From Sinorhizobium fredii USDA 205 (GTDB lineage Bacteria; Pseudomonadota; Alphaproteobacteria; Rhizobiales; Rhizobiaceae), in NCBI RefSeq assembly GCF_001461695.1, contig NZ_AUTC01000132.1:29235-93234 (forward strand): a DNA stretch of 64,000 bases, written 5' to 3'. The position numbers and the translations under genes are program-made. Positions 1 to 10,429 of the stretch are shown here, piece after piece (position 1 is the stretch's first letter; each line of letters opens with the position of its first letter). A model generated the notes under the pieces. That model made no database searches, had not been told where the DNA came from, and saw nothing but the letters and a program-made list of their open reading frames with translations.

Positions 1-1086
1 CCGCCAGTAGCCCTTGAAGACATTCGGCCCCTTGATTTCGATCATCCCGGTTTCCTCCGCCGGCAAGGTAGCGCCGGTGGCGGGATCGGTGACGCGCACC
101 GTCACGCCGGGCAGCGGGAAGCCGACCGTTCCGGCTATCCTGTCGCCGTCATAGGGGTTCGAGGTGTTCATGTTGGTCTCGGTCATGCCATAGCGCTCGA
201 GGATGGCGTGCCCGGTACGCTTCGCGAACTCGACATGCGTCTCGGCGAGCAGCGGCGCAGAGCCGGAAATGAAGAGGCGCATGGCGGCGACCGCCTGCCG
301 GTCGAGGCGCGGGCTCTGCAGCAGGCGGACGTAAAAGGTTGGAACGCCCATCAGCAGCGTCGCCTCAGGCATCAGCGACAGGACCTCGTCCGGATTGAAC
401 TTCGGCAGCAGGAACATCGAGGCGCCGGCCAGCAGCGTGACATTCGTGGCGACGAACAGCCCGTGCGTATGGAAGAGCGGCAGGGCATGGATCAGCCGAT
501 CGCCGGCGGTGACGCGCCAGTAGTCGCGCAGGGTCGTGGCATTCGAGAGCAGGTTTCCGTGGGTGAGCATCGCCCCCTTGGAGCGGCCCGTCGTTCCCGA
601 GGTATAGAGGATCGCCGCCAGGTCATCGGCGTTGCGCGACGCATCGACGAAGCCGGCCGGCTCTTCGCGGGCGAGATCGAGAAGCGAGCCGGTGCCGTCG
701 GCGTCAAGCGTTTCGACGATCGCGCCGTAGGGCTCTGCGATCGTCCTGACGCTCTCCCGGGCGCCCGGCGAAACGACGACCAGGCGCGGCTCGGCATCGC
801 CGATGAAATAGTCGAGTTCCGCGAGCGTATAGGCGGTGTTGAGCGGCAGGTAGACCGCACCGCTGCGCAGGCAGGCGAGATAAAGGATCAGCGCCTCGGC
901 GCTTTTCTCCACCTGCACCGCGACCCGGTCGCCCGGGCGGATGCCGAGCGTATCGATCGCGCTGGCGATGCGGCCCGAAAGGTCGAGCGCGTCATCATAG
1001 GTCCAGATCCGGCCGCCATTGATGCGGATGAACGGCGCATCGCCGGCAGCGGCGGCCCGAATGGCGTCGAAAAGATGGTTGCTCAC
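1..1086 (-). CDS. matB: Malonyl-CoA synthetase MatB (3' end outside window)
   Basis: Member of the ANL adenylating superfamily that ligates malonate to CoA using ATP. The frame is open from the GTG at 1084-1086 to the window edge (362 codons; full MatB proteins are about 500 residues, so the C-terminal lid is missing). The ANL phosphate-binding motif TSGTTGRSKGAMLTH is read around 540-600, and GMIEIKGPNVFKGYW lies at the edge, as expected before the hinge. The GTG start overlaps the matA stop by four bases (GTGA), and a strong GGAGG lies just upstream inside matA. Operon context with malonyl-CoA decarboxylase and divergent matR supports malonate use: malonate to malonyl-CoA to acetyl-CoA. Other acyl-CoA synthetases share the fold, so the assignment rests partly on context. 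Confidence 0.93.
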   Translation of the reverse strand, partial: MSNHLFDAIRAAAAGDAPFIRINGGRIWTYDDALDLSGRIASAIDTLGIRPGDRVAVQVEKSAEALILYLACLRSGAVYLPLNTAYTLAELDYFIGDAEPRLVVVSPGARESVRTIAEPYGAIVETLDADGTGSLLDLAREEPAGFVDASRNADDLAAILYTSGTTGRSKGAMLTHGNLLSNATTLRDYWRVTAGDRLIHALPLFHTHGLFVATNVTLLAGASMFLLPKFNPDEVLSLMPEATLLMGVPTFYVRLLQSPRLDRQAVAAMRLFISGSAPLLAETHVEFAKRTGHAILERYGMTETNMNTSNPYDGDRIAGTVGFPLPGVTVRVTDPATGATLPAEETGMIEIKGPNVFKGYWR

Positions 1087-2504
1087 TTGCGCCCTCCTCC
1101 AATCTTGTCGTTCATGACCTGTGCGAACGGTCGTGACATTTCGCTCCTGCTGCCGCGGCGGCTTTCGCCGTTTCGGCCGAGCAGGCCTTTGACGGCCGGC
1201 GATGCGGTAACCTCGCCGCGCTGCGCCAGGGCCTCGTGGTTCGCCTCGATGTCCTCGAGCTTGTAGAGATAGTTGACCATCAGCCCGTGCGCCTGCTGCA
1301 TCGCCTTGGCCGAGCGGTCGCCGAGGAAGTTCAGCCTTTCCAGGCGGGCGCCATTGCCGAGATGGAAGCGGGCGACCGGATCGAGCGGGCGACCCTCCGG
1401 CGTGCGCTCGATCAGGAAATAGTGGGCTGCGAGCGGCAGCAGCAGGGGCTCGATCTTGCTTGCCGCGTTCGCGTCGTCGGCCCATGCGGGATCGTCGAGC
1501 AGGTCCAGAACCTTGCGCTCGTCGTCGGTCAGCGGCGGCTCGGCGTCCGAACTGCGCGCCCTGGCAAGCCAGCGGGCAAAGCCCGGAACCGGCGAAAGCG
1601 TGACGAAGTTCTTGAGACCGGGCAGGTCCCTGCGCAGATCCTCGACCACCTGCTTGATCAGGAAATTGCCGAACGAGATGCCGCGCAGGCCCTCCTGGCA
1701 GTTGGAGATCGAATAGAAGACGGCGGTCGTCGCCTGATCGGGATCGATCTGCTCGCGGCCCTCGTCGAGCACGTCCATGATGGCGCCCGGCACGGATCGG
1801 GTGAGCGCCACCTCGACGAAGACGAGCGGCTCGTCGGTGAGCCGCGGGTGGAAGAAGGCGAAGCAGCGCCGGTCGGCCGGCGCCAGGCGTCGGCGCAATT
1901 CCTCCCAGCCGGCGATTTCGTGCACCGCCTCGTATTTGATGATCTTTTCCAGGATGTGCGCCGGCGTCGACCAGTCGATGGGACGGAGCGTCAGGAAGCC
2001 TCGATTGAACCAGGAGCCGAACAGGTGGGTGAAATCCGCATCGAGAGCGCGATATTCTCCCGATCGATCATTGGAAGCGAGAAGCTGCTGGCGCATCCGG
2101 ACCAGCTTGGCCGTTCCGCTCGGTGCATGGTTCAAGCGGCGCAGCAATTCCTGACGGCGTGGTTCCGCCGCCCTGTGGAGTGCGATGATCGCCGCGGGGC
2201 TCTTTTCCGCGCGGTACCTGTCGACCGCCTTGTCGAGCTTCGCCGTATCGGCGCCGAATTTTTCAGAGAGCATCTGCAGGAACTGCTCAACCCCGGCGCT
2301 ATCGAGCTTGCTCCAGCGCCCGAGGATCTCGGCGGCGATAGCCATACCGGATGCTTCGCCGCGGCTCGACAGCAGCATCTCGCAAAGCGTCTCGAGATCG
2401 GCTTCGACAACCGAGTCCGCGGAGCGCGAAGCGGAAAACAAAAGCTTGCGTCCGCGCTCGGTGATGCCCTGCAGCATATCGCTGAAAAACGAGGTTCCGG
2501 GCAT
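1083..2504 (-). CDS. matA: Malonyl-CoA decarboxylase MatA
   Basis: Converts malonyl-CoA to acetyl-CoA and CO2 in malonate catabolism; 473 residues from the chosen start. A longer frame begins at 2525, but the ATG at 2504 (MPGTSFFSDML) is preceded by AGGAGGAGAA at good spacing, so it is preferred. The N-terminal half is helical and the C-terminal catalytic half has the acetyltransferase-like malonyl-CoA decarboxylase motifs HPRLTDEPL, SISNCQEGLRGISFGNFL and TLSPVPGFARWL, with the conserved Ser and His region intact. It overlaps matB by four bases, so the two are translationally coupled. The promoter region faces matR and holds a palindromic operator. This is the arrangement of the rhizobial mat locus, although matC (dicarboxylate carrier) is not inside the window. 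Confidence 0.95.
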   Translation of the reverse strand: MPGTSFFSDMLQGITERGRKLLFSASRSADSVVEADLETLCEMLLSSRGEASGMAIAAEILGRWSKLDSAGVEQFLQMLSEKFGADTAKLDKAVDRYRAEKSPAAIIALHRAAEPRRQELLRRLNHAPSGTAKLVRMRQQLLASNDRSGEYRALDADFTHLFGSWFNRGFLTLRPIDWSTPAHILEKIIKYEAVHEIAGWEELRRRLAPADRRCFAFFHPRLTDEPLVFVEVALTRSVPGAIMDVLDEGREQIDPDQATTAVFYSISNCQEGLRGISFGNFLIKQVVEDLRRDLPGLKNFVTLSPVPGFARWLARARSSDAEPPLTDDERKVLDLLDDPAWADDANAASKIEPLLLPLAAHYFLIERTPEGRPLDPVARFHLGNGARLERLNFLGDRSAKAMQQAHGLMVNYLYKLEDIEANHEALAQRGEVTASPAVKGLLGRNGESRRGSRSEMSRPFAQVMNDKIGGGRK

Positions 2505-2627
2505 GCCATTCTCCTCCTGCTGCATGGATGCATCGACAGTCTAGTCTATCGACGCGTACCGGCATTCTCATTTTCGAGCTGGCAGTATGGTATATAAACT
2601 GGCACATTACGTGTGCGACGTCAATGA

Positions 2628-2641
2628 TCGTGTATACAAGA
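2628..2641. promoter_or_regulatory. MatR operator between matA and matR
   Basis: The minus strand reads TCTTGTATACACGA, a near-perfect palindrome around TGTATACA. It is identical to the binding site I recall being described for MatR of Rhizobium leguminosarum bv. trifolii. It lies 124 bases upstream of the matA start and 31 bases upstream of the likely matR start, so one site could control malonate genes and autoregulate matR. Malonate-dependent control is known for the family; it is inferred here. Confidence 0.85.
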
Positions 2642-2672
2642 ATTGAAATCCTGCATTATAGAGGCAGAGCGG

Positions 2673-3323
2673 ATGTCCGAGAATGCTGGCCGGTGGCTCC
2701 GGGACGAAATCGAAAACGCAATCCTTTCCAACGAGTTCGGTCCCGGGGAGCGGCTGGACGAAATGGTGCTCGCCAGCCGCTTCGGCGTGTCGAGAACGCC
2801 GGTCCGCGAGGCGCTGATGCAGCTCAATGCGATAGGCCTTATCGAAATTCGACCGCGGCGCGGCGCCGTCGTCATCGATCCGGGACCGCATCGCATCTAT
2901 GAAATGTTCGAGGTCATGGCGGAACTCGAGGGCCTCGCCGGTTCACTCGCCGCCCGCCGCCTTGACGAGCCGTCCCGGCAGGCGATCACGGCGGCACACA
3001 AGCGCTGCGAGCACTCGGCCGAGGCCGGCGACAGCGACGCCTATTATTACGACAACGAGGAATTCCATAAGGCCATCTATGCGGCCAGCCGTAGCGAGTT
3101 CCTCGAGGAGCAATGCACGCAACTGCACCGGCGGCTGCGCCCCTATCGTCGACTGCAGCTACGGGTGCGCAATCGTCTCTCGACATCCTTCTTGGAACAT
3201 TGCGGCATCGTTGACGCGATCTTCGCCGGGGACGGGGAGGAGGCCCGCCGGCTGCTACGTTCTCACGTCGGCATCCAGGGCGAGAGGTTCAGCGATCTGG
3301 TCGCCAGCATGGCGACCAGATGA
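2673..3323 (+). CDS. matR: GntR-family malonate regulator MatR
   Basis: FadR-subfamily GntR transcription factor of 216 residues from the ATG at 2673 (MSENAG), which follows GAGGCAGAGCGG; an in-frame ATG at 2643 would overlap the operator and is less likely. The N-terminal winged helix includes DEMVLASRFGVSRTPVREAL. The C-terminal FCD domain carries the metal/ligand positions seen in DNEEFHKAIY, LEHCGIVDAI and LLRSHV. Divergent orientation to matA-matB and an exact MatR-type operator in the shared promoter identify it. It probably senses malonate or a related dicarboxylate. Confidence 0.93.
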   Translation: MSENAGRWLRDEIENAILSNEFGPGERLDEMVLASRFGVSRTPVREALMQLNAIGLIEIRPRRGAVVIDPGPHRIYEMFEVMAELEGLAGSLAARRLDEPSRQAITAAHKRCEHSAEAGDSDAYYYDNEEFHKAIYAASRSEFLEEQCTQLHRRLRPYRRLQLRVRNRLSTSFLEHCGIVDAIFAGDGEEARRLLRSHVGIQGERFSDLVASMATR

Positions 3324-3633
3324 GCGGGATACCGTCCGGCCGATCGCGTTCTGGAATTCCAGACTCCTATAGCCGGATTTGACCGGGTCGATCCCTCCTT
3401 TGAGAGCCATTCCGATTGCGACCCCGTTGCGGCGTCCGTCTGTCGCGCGCGTGCGACGGGTGGTCATTGGGTCCCAACGAAGTGGAGGACGGCAAGCCGT
3501 TGTGCGGACCGCCTGCCAGGACCGCGCTTGGAACGGGGCTGACATCGTGCTCCTCTTGACCCGCCGGCGCCGCAATCTGGAAAATCCGTGAGAGATGTGC
3601 TACATATCTGACTATCTGACTAGGTGATCGACG
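3324..3633. other. Intergenic region, no gene recognised
   Basis: About 310 bases between matR and the toxin-antitoxin pair. Short frames exist on both strands (for example 3379-3591 on plus and 3255-3575 on minus), but none has a convincing ribosome binding site or recognisable protein features. The end next to the antitoxin probably holds its promoter. Confidence 0.5.
3605..3620 (+). repeat. 8-bp tandem repeat upstream of antitoxin
   Basis: TATCTGAC is repeated head to tail twice, 13 bases before the antitoxin start codon. Toxin-antitoxin operons are usually autorepressed through repeated or palindromic boxes at this position, so this is a candidate operator. The function is inferred from position only. 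Confidence 0.45.
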
Positions 3634-3936
3634 ATGGGCAAGAACGCGGACCTGACGAAGTTGAAAAAAGCTCGCGGACAAAACGCGGGCGGATGGTGGA
3701 AGCTCGAAGACGCCAAGGCGCGCTTCAGCGAGGTGGTGCGGCACGCGCGCGAGGACGGGCCGCAGCGCGTGACAGTGCGGGGCAGGGATGCGGTTGTAAT
3801 TATGAGCGCCGAGGAGTTCGATCGGCTCGTACCCGAGAAGCCGCGAGCACCGTTCGTCGAATTCATGGAAAGTCTGCATCTTGGCGGGCTCGATCTTGAA
3901 CGCGAGATGGATCGAGGCCGGGATATCGAACTTTGA
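3634..3936 (+). CDS. Type II antitoxin, Phd/YefM family
   Basis: Small 100-residue protein whose centre matches the Phd/YefM DNA-binding fold: WWKLEDAKARFSEVVRHA followed by QRVTVRGRDAVVIMSAEEFDRL. The C-terminal tail after residue 70 is the part that normally wraps the toxin. The stop overlaps the downstream PIN-toxin start (TTGA), typical of a coupled antitoxin-toxin pair. It probably neutralises the partner toxin and represses the operon; a tandem 8-bp repeat sits just upstream. Confidence 0.9.
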   Translation: MGKNADLTKLKKARGQNAGGWWKLEDAKARFSEVVRHAREDGPQRVTVRGRDAVVIMSAEEFDRLVPEKPRAPFVEFMESLHLGGLDLEREMDRGRDIEL

Positions 3937-4397
3937 AGGGTTGGTTGCTCGACACCAACGTCGTGGGCGCACTGATCAATCCGAAGGGTGCGCCTTCGGT
4001 AAAGATGTGGGGAGCCGATCAGGATGAGGAAGCCTTCTATATCAGCGTCCTGACACTGGCCGAGTACGACAAGGGCATTCACAACCTTTCGGAGGACCAT
4101 GCCGACCGGCCGCGCTACATGGCGGCGCGCGACGCGCTAGCCGAGCGTTTTGGCCGGCGGGTCCTCTCGCTTGACGACGTCATCGTGCGGCAATGGGGAC
4201 GAATTTCAGGGGAAGTGAAACGCGACAGCGGTCACGCCCCGCCTGTGATCGACACGATGATCGCAGCGACGGCGATCGAACATGACCTCTATCTTGTCAC
4301 GCGCAACGTGAAGGACGCTCGGCCATCCGGCGCAATAATCTTCGATCCGTGGAATGACGATGCTGAGAAATTCCCGCTGAGCCCTCGCGGCCGCTGA
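3933..4397 (+). CDS. PIN-domain toxin (VapC-like RNase)
   Basis: 154 residues beginning at a TTG that overlaps the antitoxin stop codon. The PIN fold is visible: LLDTNVV at the N-terminus supplies the first catalytic Asp, SVLTLAEYDKGI the conserved Glu, and PVIDTMIAATAIEHDLYLVTRN the central Asp and the second acidic region. This is the VapC/FitB type that cleaves tRNA or rRNA when not bound by its antitoxin. The antitoxin is Phd/YefM-like rather than VapB-like, a mixed pairing common in rhizobia. No frameshift is seen. Confidence 0.9.
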   Translation: MKGWLLDTNVVGALINPKGAPSVKMWGADQDEEAFYISVLTLAEYDKGIHNLSEDHADRPRYMAARDALAERFGRRVLSLDDVIVRQWGRISGEVKRDSGHAPPVIDTMIAATAIEHDLYLVTRNVKDARPSGAIIFDPWNDDAEKFPLSPRGR

Positions 4398-4651
4398 GTG
4401 TCCGCGACAGAAATAATGGCCGGCCTCATGGGAGATCGGCCCTTTGAGGTCGGGAGAAGGGGCGAGGCCGAAAGCTCGCCGGTTGCGGTTTAGCCGAGAG
4501 ACGCCATCGGGAGTTCGGCCGCCTTCCGGTCGACGGACCGGGATTGTCGACGTGGCGCTCGAACGGCTTCCAGGTTTCGCCCACGCCCCGTCGCACCCAC
4601 GTCCGCGCGTCGGAGACAATCGCCTGACTTCGCACTATGGGACACTTCCAG

Positions 4652-5257
4652 CTAGCGCCATGCTGCCGTCATTCGAATCCATTCCTTGGTCCTGGCTTCC
4701 GGGTCGGCGTTGAGCGTGATGTCGGTGACGACGGCAGCGCTGGCGGCACCATGGGCGAAGACGCCGTCGATCCGCTCGGGATTGAGCCCGCCGATGGCGA
4801 CGAGCGGCAGTGGCGACACGCGCTCGCGCCACGTGGAAAGCCGCGCCAGACCCTGCGGTGCCCATTTCATTTTCTTGAGGATCGTAGGATAGATCGGCCC
4901 GAGCGCCACGTAGTCGGGCGCGGCGGCAAGCGCTGTTTCGAGCTCATTGTCGTCATGAGTGCTCACCCCGAGTTTCAGCCCGGCGGCCCGGATCGCGGCC
5001 CGATCGGCAGCGGCGAGATCCTCCTGACCGAGATGGACGAAATCGCAAGCCTCCTCGATCGCCAGCCGCCAATAATCGTTGACGATCAACTGGCATTGAT
5101 GGGCCGCACAAACCGCCTTGGCCCTGCGGATCTCGCCGCGAAGCTCTTCATCACTTTGCTCCTTGATCCGGAGCTGCACCAGTTTGACGCCGAGCGGTAC
5201 CAGCCGCTCGATCCAACGGACGCTGTCGACGATGAGATAGAATGGGTCGAGCTTCAC
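4652..5257 (-). CDS. thiE: Thiamine-phosphate synthase ThiE
   Basis: Joins HMP-pyrophosphate and thiazole phosphate to make thiamine phosphate. At 201 residues it has the usual TIM-barrel length. Visible motifs are QLRIKEQ near residue 28, [21 protein letters not shown] (substrate and Mg2+ loop), [19 protein letters not shown] and VAIGGLNPE at the phosphate-binding end. Its start overlaps the thiG stop by four bases. It is the last gene of thiCOSGE; no thiD or thiM is present in the window, so HMP kinase must be encoded elsewhere. Confidence 0.95.
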   Translation of the reverse strand: MKLDPFYLIVDSVRWIERLVPLGVKLVQLRIKEQSDEELRGEIRRAKAVCAAHQCQLIVNDYWRLAIEEACDFVHLGQEDLAAADRAAIRAAGLKLGVSTHDDNELETALAAAPDYVALGPIYPTILKKMKWAPQGLARLSTWRERVSPLPLVAIGGLNPERIDGVFAHGAASAAVVTDITLNADPEARTKEWIRMTAAWR

Positions 5258-6027
5258 GAGAAGACCGCCTTTCCGATGATGGGCGTGGAGGGAACGGCCA
5301 TGTCGCGCGGCTCCAGCATGCCGGCGCCATGGGCCATGTGGCCGGCCTCGATCGCCTTGGCGAAGGCTTCGGCCATGGCGGCCGGGTCGGCGGCGGCGGC
5401 GACCGCGGTGTTGAGGAGCACGGCGTCATAGCCGAGTTCCATGACCGTTGCCGCATGCGAGGGGCGGCCGATGCCGGCGTCGACGATCAGCGGTACGTCC
5501 GGAAATTCCCCGCGCATGGCACGCAGCGCCGGCAGGTTCTGCGGACCCATGGCGCTGCCGATCGGCGCACACCAGGGCATCAGCACCTTGCAGCCGGCTG
5601 CGACAAGCCGTTCCGCGACGACCAGATCGTCGGTCGTATAGGGAAACACCTCGAAGCCTTCGCCGGCGAGGATGCGGGCCGCTTCGACAAGGCCGAAGAC
5701 GTCCGGCTGCAGCGTGTCGTGATGGCCGATCACTTCCAGCTTGATCCAGTTGGTCGCAAACACCTCGCGCGCCATCTTCGCGGTCAGCACTGCCTCGGAC
5801 ACAGAGTGGCAGCCGGCCGTGTTCGGCAGGACGCGCACGCCGAGCTCGCGGATCAGATCGAAGAAGGCGCCGCCCTGGCGACCGCCGGCCGTCTCGCGGC
5901 GCAGCGACACCGTGACGATATCGGTGCCCGAGCGCCGCACCGCCTCCGCAAGCATGGCCGGCGATCGGTATCGGGCGGTGCCGAGCAGCAACCGCGAGCG
6001 CACTTCGGTTCCATAGAATTGCGGCAC
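5254..6027 (-). CDS. thiG: Thiazole synthase ThiG
   Basis: Forms the thiazole phosphate ring from deoxyxylulose 5-phosphate, dehydroglycine and ThiS-thiocarboxylate. The 257-residue barrel shows [10 protein letters not shown] near the N-terminus, [18 protein letters not shown] with the Lys that forms the imine with the sugar phosphate, and [32 protein letters not shown] as the phosphate site (cited in parts: [22 protein letters not shown]). It begins two bases after thiS and overlaps thiE by four bases. The paired oxidase ThiO supplies the imino acid. Confidence 0.96.
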   Translation of the reverse strand: MPQFYGTEVRSRLLLGTARYRSPAMLAEAVRRSGTDIVTVSLRRETAGGRQGGAFFDLIRELGVRVLPNTAGCHSVSEAVLTAKMAREVFATNWIKLEVIGHHDTLQPDVFGLVEAARILAGEGFEVFPYTTDDLVVAERLVAAGCKVLMPWCAPIGSAMGPQNLPALRAMRGEFPDVPLIVDAGIGRPSHAATVMELGYDAVLLNTAVAAAADPAAMAEAFAKAIEAGHMAHGAGMLEPRDMAVPSTPIIGKAVFS

Positions 6028-6029
6028 GA

Positions 6030-6227
6030 TCAGCCTCCCTGCATCGGCGACAGGATTTCGATGCGGTCACCCTCGGAAAGCCGGCAAGCGCCGCGATCCT
6101 GCCGGTGCACCAGTTCACCATTGAGGGCGGTTGCCAGCCACTCGCCCTCGTATTCGAGCGCCAGAAGAAGGTCGGACAGCGTCGTTGCGCCACTCTCCAG
6201 GGCCTCCCCGTTGACGATGTAGGTCAT
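6030..6227 (-). CDS. thiS: Sulfur carrier protein ThiS
   Basis: A 65-residue ubiquitin-like carrier ending in Gly-Gly (SPMQGG), the tail that is adenylated and converted to a thiocarboxylate for thiazole formation. It begins [12 protein letters not shown], the usual first strand. Its start overlaps the thiO stop by four bases and thiG follows after two bases, so stoichiometric coupled expression is likely. The activating ThiF-like enzyme is not in the window. Confidence 0.95.
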   Translation of the reverse strand: MTYIVNGEALESGATTLSDLLLALEYEGEWLATALNGELVHRQDRGACRLSEGDRIEILSPMQGG

Positions 6228-7234
6228 TGGATGGCTCCCTGTCGGAAAGATGGATTGGGGGAGAACGGCGGATGCTTCGCACCGCAGAGCCTTTCTGCCA
6301 GTTGCCGCGCCATGGCGGGGGCAAGCAGAAAGCCGTGGCGGTGCATGCCGGCGATCGCGAAACCGTCGTCGTGGTCGAGGACGCGTGGCAGGTTGTCGGC
6401 GAAGGCCGGGCGGATGCCCACGCCTGTCTCCACGAGGCGAGCCTCGCCGAAGGCAGGATGTACGGCGTAAGCGGCGTTCAGGAACTCCATCACCGAGCGG
6501 GCGGTGATCGGTCCGTCATCATCGGTCTCGATCATGGTCGCGCCGATCATGAAGCGATGGCTGTCGCGCGGGACGATATAGAGAGGGTGGCGTGGATGAA
6601 GCAGTCGGACTGGCCTTGAGAGGCTGATCTCCGAGGTTTCAAGAAAGAGCATCTCACCGCGGACGCCACGAAGGCCGGGCGTGGTGGCGATCGCCGCCGC
6701 GCCCGTGCATTCAACCACGGCCGAGTAGGATGTTTCGGACGGCGCGTCGGCACTGCCGAGATGGAAGCGGACGCCTCTCTCGACGAGCGCCGCGTAAAGA
6801 CCGGCCATTGCCTTTCGCGGATCGAGATGGGCTTCTTCGGAAAAGAACAGCGCGCGTTCGAAGCGGCCTGCGAGGTCCGGTTCGAGTTCTCCGATCGCAT
6901 TGCCGCCGACCCATTCGTAACCGCGGGTGCGGGCGGCGAAGCGATCGAGTTCACCACTGTCCCGTCCTGCGGCGAGGACCAATGTGCCCCTGCGGATGAC
7001 TTCGCCGGGGACGGCCTCCTCCCACCAGTCGGCGGAAGAAAGCCCGAGCGTCAAGACCGCTTCATCCGCCGCTTCGCGCTCGCAATAGGGCGCGAGCATG
7101 CCGCCGGCATAGCTGGACGCGCCGGCCCCGATGGTTTCCGCCGCATCCACCACCTCCACCGCGATCCCGCGGCGGCTGAGCTCGAAGGCGGCGGCAAGGC
7201 CGGCGACGCCGGCACCCTTGACCAGAACCGTCAT
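6224..7234 (-). CDS. thiO: Glycine oxidase ThiO
   Basis: FAD-dependent oxidase of the D-amino-acid oxidase fold, 336 residues, that makes the imino acid used by ThiG. The N-terminal dinucleotide motif is VLVKGAGVAGLAAAFELSR, followed by GAGASSYAGGMLAPYCE. A late Gly-rich stretch (GMHRHGFLLAP) closes the FAD site. It starts one base after the thiC stop and overlaps thiS by four bases, fixing its role in thiamine synthesis rather than general amine oxidation. Confidence 0.94.
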   Translation of the reverse strand: MTVLVKGAGVAGLAAAFELSRRGIAVEVVDAAETIGAGASSYAGGMLAPYCEREAADEAVLTLGLSSADWWEEAVPGEVIRRGTLVLAAGRDSGELDRFAARTRGYEWVGGNAIGELEPDLAGRFERALFFSEEAHLDPRKAMAGLYAALVERGVRFHLGSADAPSETSYSAVVECTGAAAIATTPGLRGVRGEMLFLETSEISLSRPVRLLHPRHPLYIVPRDSHRFMIGATMIETDDDGPITARSVMEFLNAAYAVHPAFGEARLVETGVGIRPAFADNLPRVLDHDDGFAIAGMHRHGFLLAPAMARQLAERLCGAKHPPFSPNPSFRQGAIQ

Positions 7235-7235
7235 C

Positions 7236-9275
<2,040 letters not shown>

Positions 9276-9436
9276 TGACGCCAATAGTCACTGTAATCGC
9301 CGCGCCGTCAAGACTGTTTTTGGATGGGATGGGCGCGAGGTCGCGACTGCACGGCGGGTGGATGCCGCGCGTTGGAAGTCCGGCCCTGGGACCGCGCATT
9401 GCAGTTGGCCAATTCGACGGATGTGTGATGGATGGT

Positions 9437-10333
9437 CTATCGAGATCGGTATCGGAAAGCCCCGACAAAGGCGCCAAAGGCCGGTGAGAGTTGGCGGCGG
9501 CTGGTGTAGTAGAGATGATAGCCCTGAAAGGTCGGGCACCAATCCTGGAGGACCTCCTGGAGTCGACCGCCCTCAACGTACGATCGGATGAGGTCCCTTG
9601 GCGCATAGGCCAAACCTACGCTGTCGAGGGCCGCGTCGATCGCTGGTCTGATGCTATCTAAAGTCAGTTGGCCGTCCACCCGGACGCTGAATTCGCGTGC
9701 GTTCTTCTCGAACTCCCAAGCATAGAGCGTGCCTGACGTCGGAAGCCGCAGGTTGACGCAATTATGGTCGGTCAGGTCATGCGGGTTTCTCGGCACGGAA
9801 CAGCGCGCAAAATAATCAGGTGATCCGACCACTGCATAGGTGACGTCGGGTCCGATGCGAACCGCCACCATGTCGCGCGCAATCGCCTCACCGAGCCGGA
9901 CGCCGGCGTCGAACTGGCGTTCGACGATATTCGTTAAGCCATTGTCGACAATGAGTTCCACGTTGATCTCTGGGTAGTCTCGCAGGAACGCCGGCAGCCT
10001 GGGGCGAAAGACCAACTGGATGGCGTCATCGGGACACACGATACGGACATGGCCCGAGGGCTTGTCGCGCAGGGCGCTGATCGCACTGATTTCGGCGGCG
10101 ATGCTTTCAAAATGAGGTTCGATGCTCTCCACGAGGCGATCGCCGGCCGCCGTGGGTGCGACGTCACGCGTTGTCCGAGCGAGGAGACGGACGCCAAGCC
10201 GTTCCTCAAGCGCTCTGATCGTGTGACTGAGGGCGGAGCGGGTGACGCCCAGCTTGCCGGCCGCCCGCGTAAAACTCCGCTCCCGTGCGACCTCGAGGAA
10301 CGCTCGCATCTCAGTGAACTCGTCACGTCGCAT
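9437..10333 (-). CDS. LysR-family transcriptional regulator
   Basis: 298 residues: N-terminal winged helix (MRAFLEVARERSFTRAAGKL, then GVTRSALSHTIRALEERLG), then a periplasmic-binding-like effector domain. It belongs to the CrgA/DmlR-like subgroup by its RTTRDVAPTAAG linker and VRIVCPDDAIQLVF region. It is transcribed away from an MFS transporter gene with a 96-base shared promoter (10334-10429), so it probably controls the transporter-SDR-cyclophilin set. The inducer is unknown. Confidence 0.9.
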   Translation of the reverse strand: MRRDEFTEMRAFLEVARERSFTRAAGKLGVTRSALSHTIRALEERLGVRLLARTTRDVAPTAAGDRLVESIEPHFESIAAEISAISALRDKPSGHVRIVCPDDAIQLVFRPRLPAFLRDYPEINVELIVDNGLTNIVERQFDAGVRLGEAIARDMVAVRIGPDVTYAVVGSPDYFARCSVPRNPHDLTDHNCVNLRLPTSGTLYAWEFEKNAREFSVRVDGQLTLDSIRPAIDAALDSVGLAYAPRDLIRSYVEGGRLQEVLQDWCPTFQGYHLYYTSRRQLSPAFGAFVGAFRYRSR

Positions 10334-10429
10334 TGTTGAATCTCCTTCACCTAGACATGCAGATTATAGCTGCTAGTCGGCCAATACCAACCCAGCTATC
10401 TAGTCTGGCAACGGACAGGAGAGCACGGA

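Noticed and set aside
3255..3575. Minus-strand 106-codon frame after matR
   Set aside because: Overlaps the matR 3' end, no ribosome site or recognisable domain, so not called.
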